A stretch of 12,875 nt of DNA from Wocania_A sp964021735 (GTDB taxonomy: Bacteria; Bacteroidota; Bacteroidia; Flavobacteriales; Flavobacteriaceae): contig NZ_CAXIBN010000092.1 in the NCBI RefSeq assembly GCF_964021735.1, positions 1 to 12,875 of the forward strand. Reading direction: 5' to 3'. The translations under genes and the position numbers were made by a program. Numbering within the stretch: the stretch's first letter is position 1; each line of letters starts with the position of its first letter. Positions 6,995 through 12,875 of the stretch are shown here, piece by piece. The notes under the pieces were generated by a model, which saw nothing but the letters and a program-made list of their open reading frames with translations, was not told the origin of the DNA and ran no database searches.

Positions 6995-7603
6995 CTAAAC
7001 TTTAACAATTTGAGCATTATACATAAAGGAGTCTTGCCAACGCTTATAACGGGCATCGAACTTATCTGTAAAAACAAGATATTGGCATTTACCTATACTT
7101 TCTGGCGTGCGTGTAACTTCAGCAAGATTATTATTTCTAAATAAAAAATTGGCATCTTCAACAATACATATTTGCAACTTATTCAAATTAATTCCGTTAA
7201 GGTAAAACAACTTATTTAAACGCTTAGGTGTTGCAATTACTATATCTGTGCCTTCGTAAATTTCATCACGCTGTATATCTATATCATGCTCATCGTAGGC
7301 GCAATACACTCTTAAATCGGTACCGCGTTTAAAGGCATTAAATTCTAGTTCTAAATTTAAAGCAGCTTGCTTATCTTTTACAAAAATTAAAGCCCTTGGA
7401 GCATCTTCAACAGCTTTTTTTAATTTCTGAATTATGCTAATTACTATACTTGAAGTTTTACCACTGCCGTCTGGAGCTATTACAAATAAACTTGCGCCTC
7501 CTTTTATTTTAGATAAGATTTGTTTTTGAAGTGGTAAAGGTGATTCAAATCCTTTATAGTTAAGTGTATTGGCTAATGGTTCAATTAATTTTTTAAAAGA
7601 CAT
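6995..7603 (-). CDS. Short DEAD-box-like protein with only the first RecA lobe and degenerate motifs
   Basis: The 202 residues cover only the first RecA-like lobe of a DEAD-box RNA helicase. A Q-motif-like region is at F19 to Q26 and the Walker A motif APDGSGKT is intact at 43-50. ALIFVKD at 71-77 corresponds to motif Ia, and ATPKRL at 124-129 to motif Ib. Motif II reads EDAN at 149-152 instead of DEAD, and motif III, normally SAT, reads FTD at 178-180. The second lobe, with motifs IV to VI and the arginine fingers, is absent, and the spacer downstream holds no trace of it. ATP binding is plausible; unwinding by this protein alone is not. An exact TAnnTTTG promoter element lies upstream. It could be a regulator or partner of RNA metabolism; I recall similar short proteins in other flavobacteria, which argues against a recent truncation. 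Confidence 0.8.
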   Translation of the reverse strand: MSFKKLIEPLANTLNYKGFESPLPLQKQILSKIKGGASLFVIAPDGSGKTSSIVISIIQKLKKAVEDAPRALIFVKDKQAALNLELEFNAFKRGTDLRVYCAYDEHDIDIQRDEIYEGTDIVIATPKRLNKLFYLNGINLNKLQICIVEDANFLFRNNNLAEVTRTPESIGKCQYLVFTDKFDARYKRWQDSFMYNAQIVKV

Positions 7604-7624
7604 AAAAAGATTTTCTTTAAGCTA

Positions 7625-7632
7625 CAAAGGTA
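7625..7632 (-). promoter_or_regulatory. Bacteroidota -7 promoter element for the DEAD-box-like gene
   Basis: On the minus strand the sequence reads TACCTTTG, an exact match to the Bacteroidota sigma-factor -7 consensus TAnnTTTG. Transcription would start near 7621, giving a leader of about 18 bases before the ATG at 7603. I see no TTG at the usual -33 distance, so the promoter is inferred from the -7 element alone. Confidence 0.55.
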
Positions 7633-7678
7633 AGTTTTTAAATACCTAATTGATTTGTGAATAAAAACAAAAAACAAC

Positions 7679-8125
7679 TTATAAGTCTAATACCCGTCTA
7701 TGATAGTTTATTTGTCCTAAATGATATGATAAATGCGTAGCTAAATGTGTTAAGAAAAATTCTGTGGTCATTTTATCTTCAAAAACACGACGCGAATATT
7801 CTTTTTGCAAATCATTTGGAGTTAAGGTTTTTAACGTTTTAGTAACAATTAAACTAACTTCATTTATTTGTTTTATTAAGATTGTTCTTGATACATTTTT
7901 TAACGAAAACTCTAAATCTCTTTGTCTTATATAGCCTGTGTTTCCAAATTCTGTGCCAATAAAATGATTAAGATTTCCAACAATATGTAAGCATAAATTA
8001 CCAGCAGAATTACTAATACCTTCTTTTAAAACCCATAAATTCTTTTCATTTTTATAAGACTCAATTTCAATTTTTAGCTTATTTAAATCTCTATTAAAAA
8101 TTTTTATTAAAGTTTCTGTACACAT
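7679..8125 (-). CDS. DinB-superfamily protein (DUF1572-like)
   Basis: The 148 residues fit the four-helix bundle of the DinB/YfiT superfamily. The likely metal-binding triad is H47 in LCLHIVGNLNHF and H131 plus H135 in ATHLSYHLGQINYHRR, the last two in the family's H-x3-H arrangement at the start of the final helix. Family members include thiol-dependent transferases (for example bacillithiol- or mycothiol-linked enzymes) and many proteins of unknown function, so no reaction is assigned. There is no signal peptide. The gene diverges from the drug exporter, sharing a 90-base spacer that contains a 9-bp direct repeat, and lies 75 bases upstream of the DEAD-box-like gene on the same strand. That next gene has its own promoter element, so the two need not form one operon. 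Confidence 0.82.
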   Translation of the reverse strand: MCTETLIKIFNRDLNKLKIEIESYKNEKNLWVLKEGISNSAGNLCLHIVGNLNHFIGTEFGNTGYIRQRDLEFSLKNVSRTILIKQINEVSLIVTKTLKTLTPNDLQKEYSRRVFEDKMTTEFFLTHLATHLSYHLGQINYHRRVLDL

Positions 8126-8129
8126 GTTT

Positions 8130-8159
8130 TATTGATATAAAATTTAACAATATTGATAT
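8130..8159. promoter_or_regulatory. Direct repeat of TATTGATAT with 21-bp period between divergent genes
   Basis: TATTGATAT occurs at 8130-8138 and again at 8151-8159, so the copies start exactly 21 bp apart, two turns of the DNA helix. They lie just upstream of the DinB-like start codon and 57 bases upstream of the exporter start. This spacing suits two regulator subunits bound on the same face of the DNA. The AT-rich sequence makes chance similarity possible. Confidence 0.3.
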
Positions 8160-8184
8160 TGGTTAATAACATTGAAATTTAACT

Positions 8185-8211
8185 TTGCTCTACTAAATTA
8201 CTCTATTTTTG
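8185..8211 (+). promoter_or_regulatory. Bacteroidota-type promoter for the MFS exporter gene
   Basis: TATTTTTG at 8204-8211 matches the -7 consensus TAnnTTTG exactly. A TTG at 8185-8187 is the best -33 candidate, although the 16-base spacing is a little shorter than usual. Centring the box at -7 puts the transcription start at about 8215-8216, at the ATG itself, so the mRNA would be leaderless or nearly so. Confidence 0.6.
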
Positions 8212-8215
8212 CCCA

Positions 8216-9421
8216 ATGCAAAACAATAACACTTTCAAATTTGAATTTGTAGCTTTAATGGCCTCATTAATGTCTATCGTTGCTTTATCTATTGATGCTT
8301 TATTACCTGCATTACCCGAAATAGGAAGTGCATTAGGCGTTACAAACCCTTCTAATAATCAACTACTTATTACCATGATCTTTTTAGGTTTAGGTTTCGG
8401 ACAGCTTCTTTTTGGACCATTATCTGATAGTTTTGGAAGAAAGCCTATTGTGTACATTGGCTTTATTGTTTTTATTATTTCAAGTATTATTTGCGTGACT
8501 ACTAAAAGTTTTGAAATAATGATAGTTGGGCGCATACTACAAGGTATTGGGTTGTCGTCTCCAAGAAGTTTAAGTATCTCTATGATTAGAGATTCCTACA
8601 GCGGTAATTATATGGCAAAAATACTATCAATCGTGGTAATGTTTTTCATTTTAGTTCCAGTAGTTGCTCCAACTCTAGGTCAGTTTTTAATTCATCTTTA
8701 CAACTGGGAATCGGTATTTTATTTTAACTTAATATTTGGGGTTTTAATAATGATTTGGTTTTGGTTACGACAACCAGAAACATTGAAAAAAGACAAGCGT
8801 ATTAAGTTTACCAGTCACCTCTTTATTGATGGCACAAAAGAGTTTTTTAAACACAAAGATGCAGTCGCATTTACATTTATCTCTGGTTTTATAACAGGCT
8901 CTTTCATGGTGTATTTAAGTACGTCGCAACAAATTTTTCAAGAGCAATATAATTTGGCAGATATGTTTCCTTATATATTTGCGAGTTTAGCTATTTCAGT
9001 TGGTTTAGCTACTTTTTTGAATAGCAGATTTGTGGTTAAATATGGCATGCTAAAAATTGCTTATGTTTCTTGTATAGCTTACGCTGTTATTTCGGTTTTA
9101 TATGTGGTTATGTTTTCTTCTGGCGAAAACCCAAGTATTGAAGTTTTATTAGGATTTTTTGCACTACAGTTTTTTGCCGTGGGCTTTTTGTTTGGAAATT
9201 TACGTGCTTTAGCCATGCAACCTTTGGGGCATATTGCTGGTATTGGTGCCGCAATAAATGGCTTTATTTCTACAGTAATGGCAGTACCTATTGCAAATTA
9301 CATTGGTAATTTTGTTACAACTTCAGTACTCCCATTATTTATTGGATTTTCAATTTTTGGAATACTCTCTCTAGCTGTTTTTATAATTATAAAAAAAAAG
9401 GTAAGGCTTGTAAAAACATAA
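8216..9421 (+). CDS. Bcr/CflA-type MFS drug:proton antiporter
   Basis: This inner-membrane protein has about twelve hydrophobic segments in 401 residues, normal for the 12-helix drug:H+ antiporters. The acidic residue of the first helix, D27 in LSIDALLPALPEI, matches the T/S-D-x-YLPALP motif of the Bcr/CflA/MdfA group. MFS motif A, GPLSDSFGRKP, lies in the loop between helices 2 and 3 at 67-77. R106 falls in GRILQGIG of helix 4, and VVAPTLGQF around 148-156 is the antiporter motif C of helix 5. Related proteins export chloramphenicol, florfenicol, bicyclomycin or sulfonamides, but the substrate here cannot be predicted. The gene diverges from the DinB-like gene and converges on the SSS transporter gene with 16 bases between the stop codons. 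The start is supported by the -7 element immediately upstream. Confidence 0.9.
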   Translation: MQNNNTFKFEFVALMASLMSIVALSIDALLPALPEIGSALGVTNPSNNQLLITMIFLGLGFGQLLFGPLSDSFGRKPIVYIGFIVFIISSIICVTTKSFEIMIVGRILQGIGLSSPRSLSISMIRDSYSGNYMAKILSIVVMFFILVPVVAPTLGQFLIHLYNWESVFYFNLIFGVLIMIWFWLRQPETLKKDKRIKFTSHLFIDGTKEFFKHKDAVAFTFISGFITGSFMVYLSTSQQIFQEQYNLADMFPYIFASLAISVGLATFLNSRFVVKYGMLKIAYVSCIAYAVISVLYVVMFSSGENPSIEVLLGFFALQFFAVGFLFGNLRALAMQPLGHIAGIGAAINGFISTVMAVPIANYIGNFVTTSVLPLFIGFSIFGILSLAVFIIIKKKVRLVKT

Positions 9422-9437
9422 TAAAAACTGTTTTCAA

Positions 9438-11171
9438 TTAATGCGTAGCTTCTCCTGCTCCACTTGGTATTCTAATATTTTCAACAATCTCCTGAACATC
9501 TTTTGGAGGCTCGGGTGTGAATTTCATAATAACTATCGAAACAATAAAATTTAGTATCATAGCTACCGTACCAAAGCCTTCTGGCGATATACCAAACCAC
9601 CACTCGCTTTTATCTGGAAAAACATCATCAAACCAGCCTAGTTTATATTTAATCATATATAATAACATAGCAGTAATACCTACCACCATACCAGCAATAG
9701 CACCTTCTTTATTCATGCGCTTATAAAAGATACCTAAAATAATAGCTGGAAAAAAAGAAGCTGCTGCCAACCCAAAAGCCAGTGCAACAACTGCAGCGAC
9801 AAACCCTGGTGGGTTAATACCAAAATAGCCAGCAACACACACCGCACCAACAGCAGATAAACGTGCTGCAACTAATTCGCCTTTTTCAGAAATTGATGGT
9901 TTTATAATTTTCTTTATTAAATCATGAGATACCGAAGATGAAATTACCAACAATAAACCCGCCGCTGTAGATAATGCTGCTGCTAACCCACCTGCAGCAA
10001 CCAATGCAATAACCCAATTTGGGAGTTTCGCAATTTCTGGGTTTGCTAAAACCATAATGTCTCTGTCTACTACTAATTCATTTTTACCTTCATCAGCTAC
10101 ATAAGTAATTAATCCATCTCCATTCTTGTCAGTGAAAGTGATAAGTCCCGTAGTTTCCCATTTTTTAAACCACTCAGGTACATTAGTGTAAGGTTGATTT
10201 GAAACGGTTTCAATCATATTTGTTCTAGCAAATGCAGCTACAGCTGGTGCTGTGGTATATAGAATTACAATAAGTAATAACGCAATTCCAGCAGATTTAC
10301 GAGCATCTTTAACGCGTTTTACAGTAAAGAAACGCACAATAACATGTGGTAATCCTGCTGTACCAACCATTAAAGCTAGTGTAATAGCAAATACATCGAT
10401 TAAAGATTTTGAGCCTTCGGTATATTCATTAAAACCTAATTCTGTACTCAATCCATCTAATTTATCTAATAAATAGGTTCCAGAACCATCTGCTAATTCG
10501 CTTCCAAATCCTAATTGCGGAATCGGGTTTTCTGTCATTTGAATCGAAATAAAAATAGCAGGTACCATAAAAGCAAATATCAACACGCAATATTGAGCTA
10601 CTTGAGTATACGTTATGCCTTTCATGCCACCTAAAACCGCATAAAATAAAACGATAAGCATTCCTATAATAACGCCTGTATTTATATCGACTTCTAAAAA
10701 ACGAGAAAATACAATACCAACACCACGCATTTGTCCTGCAACATAAGTAAACGATACTAATAAGGCACAAAATACGGCTACAATACGTGCTGTTTTCGAG
10801 TAATACCTATCACCTATAAAGTCAGGCACTGTAAACTTTCCGAACTTTCGCAAATATGGTGCTAATAACAAGGCTAAAAGCACATAGCCTCCTGTCCATC
10901 CCATCAAATATACTGCACCATCATATCCTGCAAATGAAATGATTCCTGCCATCGAAATAAAAGAAGCAGCACTCATCCAATCGGCTGCGGTAGCCATACC
11001 GTTGGCTAAAGGCGAAACGCCTCCGCCAGCAACATAAAACTCTTTTGTTGATCCCGCTCTCGACCATATAGCTATTCCAATGTATAACGTAAAGGTAATG
11101 CCAACTAAAATATAAGTCCAATTTTGAACGCTTATCTGTTCAGCTATCAATAAACTATTCATCATAACCAT
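9438..11171 (-). CDS. Sodium:solute symporter large subunit (SSS family, VC_2705-type; acetate/organic acid uptake)
   Basis: This 577-residue membrane protein belongs to the SSS family (LeuT fold, about 13 helices) and to the subfamily that pairs with a DUF4212 small subunit (TIGRFAM VC_2705 type). Diagnostic stretches are EFYVAGGGVSPLANGMATA (44-62), ADWMSAASFI (63-72), GTAGLPHVIVRFFTV (270-284) and AAALSTAAGLLLVISSS (397-413); the serine and threonine of the last probably line the Na2 site. A hydrophilic loop at about 325-380 holds an EF-hand-like sequence, DKNGDGLITY at 348-357. Relatives annotated as ActP-type carriers take up acetate or other short acids with Na+, but the substrate here is unproven. 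The coding start overlaps the DUF4212 gene by 17 bases. ATGs at codons 1, 3 and 4 all lie inside the overlap, so the exact start is uncertain. No acetyl-CoA synthetase gene is visible downstream. Confidence 0.92.
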   Translation of the reverse strand: MVMMNSLLIAEQISVQNWTYILVGITFTLYIGIAIWSRAGSTKEFYVAGGGVSPLANGMATAADWMSAASFISMAGIISFAGYDGAVYLMGWTGGYVLLALLLAPYLRKFGKFTVPDFIGDRYYSKTARIVAVFCALLVSFTYVAGQMRGVGIVFSRFLEVDINTGVIIGMLIVLFYAVLGGMKGITYTQVAQYCVLIFAFMVPAIFISIQMTENPIPQLGFGSELADGSGTYLLDKLDGLSTELGFNEYTEGSKSLIDVFAITLALMVGTAGLPHVIVRFFTVKRVKDARKSAGIALLLIVILYTTAPAVAAFARTNMIETVSNQPYTNVPEWFKKWETTGLITFTDKNGDGLITYVADEGKNELVVDRDIMVLANPEIAKLPNWVIALVAAGGLAAALSTAAGLLLVISSSVSHDLIKKIIKPSISEKGELVAARLSAVGAVCVAGYFGINPPGFVAAVVALAFGLAAASFFPAIILGIFYKRMNKEGAIAGMVVGITAMLLYMIKYKLGWFDDVFPDKSEWWFGISPEGFGTVAMILNFIVSIVIMKFTPEPPKDVQEIVENIRIPSGAGEATH

Positions 11172-11412
11172 ATTTTTTATCCAATTTATTCATTAATCTA
11201 ACATATATAAAAATAAGGATGACAAACACATACATCGAGCCTTGTTGTGCAAACCAAAACCCGAGTTTAAATCCGCCTACTTTAATGTCATTTAAAACAT
11301 CTTTGAATATAATACCAGCACCAAAAGACACCAAAAACCAAACGGTTAAAAGTATGAGTACAATTTTGATGTTTTCTTTCCAGTATGCTTTGGGTTTTTC
11401 TTGATTGGTCAT
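11155..11412 (-). CDS. DUF4212 protein, small subunit of the sodium:solute symporter
   Basis: This 85-residue protein has two hydrophobic helices, near residues 16-38 and 56-73, with a short charged N-terminus (YWKENIK at 11-17) and a charged tail ending LDKKYGYDE. The connecting segment GGFKLGFWFAQQGSMYVF is the conserved core of DUF4212 (TIGR03647, putative solute:sodium symporter small subunit). Such proteins are nearly always encoded directly before an SSS large subunit and are thought to assemble with it in the membrane; the mechanism is not established. Its ATG overlaps the stop codon of the AGCS gene (ATGA at 11409-11412 on the minus strand), and its 3' end overlaps the SSS start by 17 bases. 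Both overlaps point to translational coupling and fixed stoichiometry. Confidence 0.93.
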   Translation of the reverse strand: MTNQEKPKAYWKENIKIVLILLTVWFLVSFGAGIIFKDVLNDIKVGGFKLGFWFAQQGSMYVFVILIFIYVRLMNKLDKKYGYDE

Positions 11413-12788
11413 AATTTATTTGCTTTTAAACGTGCTTTGTATGCTGCTAATTCTTTTACAACTTTTGGAGCCAATATTATAGTCGACAACATGGTTGGAA
11501 TAGCCATTAATGCGAATACACCATCGATAAGATTTATCATCATATCCAACGTCATTGTAGCACCTAAAATAATACTAGCGATATAAAAATAGTTATAATA
11601 ATGTTTTTTATCTGCTCCTATTAAAAACGATAAACATTTTGAACCATAATATGAAAATGAAAACAACGAAGATATACTAAACACTGCAATACAAACCAAC
11701 AACAAATACTTACCAAAACCTGGCATAGCATTGCCAAAAGCAGAGGCGGTTAAACTTACACCATTATCAGATGTGGTTTCCCAAACTCCAGTTACTAAAA
11801 TTGCTAAAGCGGTAAGTGTACAAACAATTAAGGTGTCTATTGCTGGCCCAAGCATAGCCACTAAACCTTCGCGAACAGGCTCATCGGTTTTTGCTGCACC
11901 ATGCGCTAAAGGTGCGGTACCAATACCTGCTTCGTTTGAAAACGCTCCACGCTTAATTCCTAGTAAAATTAATCCTCCTACAAGACCACCAAAAAAAGCA
12001 TCGCCTTTAAAGTTATTAGCAGCAAAAGCATCAGTAAAAATCATGGCGAAATATTTAGGAACCACTTCAATATTTACAACCAAAATAATCATAACAGAAA
12101 CAAAATAAAGCAATACCATTGAAGGCACAAGTTTAGATGCTGTTTTGCTAATACGTCCAATACCACCAAGAATAACAACAGCAGTAATACTAACTAACAC
12201 CAGACCAACAATTAAATTAGAAGTAAACCCAACTTCAACACCATTAGGTGCAAGTAAAATATCATTTATAGCTTGTGTGAGTTGATTAACATTAAAAACT
12301 GGTAAAGCACCAACCAAACCACAAACACTAAACATAATTGCTAGAGGTTTCCAAGATTTGCCCAAACCTTCCATAATAAAATACATAGGGCCACCTTGTA
12401 ACTCGCCATTACTATCCTTCCCTCTAAACATGATTGCTAAAGTTGAGGTAAAAAATTTAGTAGACATACCAACTACAGCACTAACCCACATCCAAAAAAC
12501 AGCTCCAGGACCACCAATAGAAATCGCTACTGCAACACCAGCAATATTCCCCATACCAATAGTAGATGACAATGCTGTGGTTAAAGCCTGAAAATGGCTA
12601 ATTTGCCCAGGATCGTTTGGATCGTCGTACTTGCCACGAAGCACTTGAATAGCATGACCAATTAAACGAAACGTTCCAAATTTTGATCGAATAAGTAAAT
12701 ATAATCCGCCTCCAATAAGAAGTATAAGCAAAGGCAATCCCCAAACTGCACTAGAAAAATCGGCAGTGAATTGTTTAAGTAGTTCCAT
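11409..12788 (-). CDS. AGCS family alanine/glycine:sodium symporter
   Basis: This is a sodium-coupled amino acid importer of the AGCS family (LeuT fold, about ten to eleven helices), which typically carries alanine and glycine. The family signature runs from GMGNIAGVAVAI (78-89) through GGPGAVFWMW (92-101). LQGGPMYFIMEGLG is at 130-143, VFNVNQLTQAI at 164-174, and RGAFSNEAGIGTAPLAHGAA at 280-299, all typical of sodium:alanine symporters. The length of 459 residues is normal. It is the first gene of an operon whose next two genes encode another Na+-driven carrier. The stop codon overlaps the start of the DUF4212 gene as ATGA. The 87 bases upstream of its start reach the window edge and show only a near match to the -7 element, TACATTTA on the minus strand at 12811-12818. 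Confidence 0.94.
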   Translation of the reverse strand: MELLKQFTADFSSAVWGLPLLILLIGGGLYLLIRSKFGTFRLIGHAIQVLRGKYDDPNDPGQISHFQALTTALSSTIGMGNIAGVAVAISIGGPGAVFWMWVSAVVGMSTKFFTSTLAIMFRGKDSNGELQGGPMYFIMEGLGKSWKPLAIMFSVCGLVGALPVFNVNQLTQAINDILLAPNGVEVGFTSNLIVGLVLVSITAVVILGGIGRISKTASKLVPSMVLLYFVSVMIILVVNIEVVPKYFAMIFTDAFAANNFKGDAFFGGLVGGLILLGIKRGAFSNEAGIGTAPLAHGAAKTDEPVREGLVAMLGPAIDTLIVCTLTALAILVTGVWETTSDNGVSLTASAFGNAMPGFGKYLLLVCIAVFSISSLFSFSYYGSKCLSFLIGADKKHYYNYFYIASIILGATMTLDMMINLIDGVFALMAIPTMLSTIILAPKVVKELAAYKARLKANKL

Positions 12789-12875
12789 AAAAATTAGTTA
12801 GTTTATGTTATAAATGTAAGAAAGATGCGTGAAACTATTAAAAATGTTTATACTTTCTTAAGAATATTTCATAAA

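Noticed and set aside
6995..7603. The DEAD-box-like gene as a truncated pseudogene
   Set aside because: It has an intact frame, an exact promoter element and no leftover second-lobe sequence downstream, so a short functional protein is the better reading; confirmation needs orthologues.
9422..9437. Possible bidirectional terminator between the exporter and SSS genes
   Set aside because: The 16-base gap holds only AAAACTGTTTT, whose arms leave a one-base loop, so no stable hairpin can form.
10462..10770. A 102-codon open frame within the SSS gene on the minus strand
   Set aside because: It is an out-of-frame reading of the transporter gene on the same strand, with odd composition (many Tyr, Arg, Cys) and no recognisable motif.
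11731..12108. A 125-codon open frame on the plus strand, opposite the AGCS gene
   Set aside because: It lies wholly antisense to a strongly recognisable transporter gene, and its low-complexity composition (Pro, Ala, Lys, Thr) is what the reverse complement of membrane-protein codons gives. No family motif is visible.
12855..12864. Palindrome TTCTTAAGAA near the right edge, upstream of the AGCS gene
   Set aside because: A 10-base AT-rich palindrome is common by chance in such DNA, and the upstream region is cut off by the window edge, so no operator call is made.

Overview
The window looks like chromosomal DNA of a low-GC member of the Bacteroidota, most likely family Flavobacteriaceae. The evidence is AT-rich coding and spacer sequence, almost no Shine-Dalgarno sites, two exact matches to the Bacteroidota -7 promoter element TAnnTTTG, protein types typical of marine flavobacteria, and an intergenic repeat (core ACTTCGACTGCGCTCAGTGT) that I recall from many Bacteroidota genomes. 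The genus cannot be fixed from this sequence. Genes are tightly packed, with no spacer above about 125 bases. I see no rRNA, tRNA, CRISPR array, insertion sequence or phage gene.

Layout, left to right. Bases 2-31 are the last nine codons of a gene that enters from the left; its end resembles the C-terminus of AraC-type regulators. Next come an M42 zinc aminopeptidase (96-1184), then a Nudix hydrolase (1293-1847) and a PrsW-type membrane protease (1861-2535) that are probably co-transcribed. Bases 2659-6270 hold a biotin-dependent acyl-CoA carboxylase, probably propionyl-CoA carboxylase, as three genes: biotin carrier, biotin carboxylase and carboxyltransferase. The carboxyltransferase gene ends 1 bp from the end of a convergent marC-family gene (6272-6907, minus). 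Further along the minus strand lie a short one-lobe DEAD-box-like protein (6995-7603) and a DinB-fold protein (7679-8125). A Bcr/CflA-type drug exporter (8216-9421, plus) diverges from the DinB gene and may be read from a leaderless mRNA. The right part is a three-gene minus-strand operon with overlapping ends: an AGCS alanine/glycine:Na+ symporter (11409-12788), a DUF4212 small symporter subunit (11155-11412) and an SSS-family large subunit (9438-11171).

Functionally, the carboxylase would convert propionyl-CoA from branched-chain amino acids and odd-chain fatty acids to methylmalonyl-CoA, on the way to succinyl-CoA. The right operon would import amino acids and probably a small organic acid using the sodium gradient, and the M42 peptidase would trim peptides. 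Together this suits a marine heterotroph that uses proteins and small acids, but that link is inference.

I did not find a clear undescribed multi-gene system. The points most worth a second look are the split and re-ordered carboxylase alpha subunit, the degenerate single-lobe DEAD-box protein, the EF-hand-like loop inside the SSS transporter, the repeat inside the carboxylase operon, and the nested inverted repeat that ends in a T-run next to the Nudix start codon.
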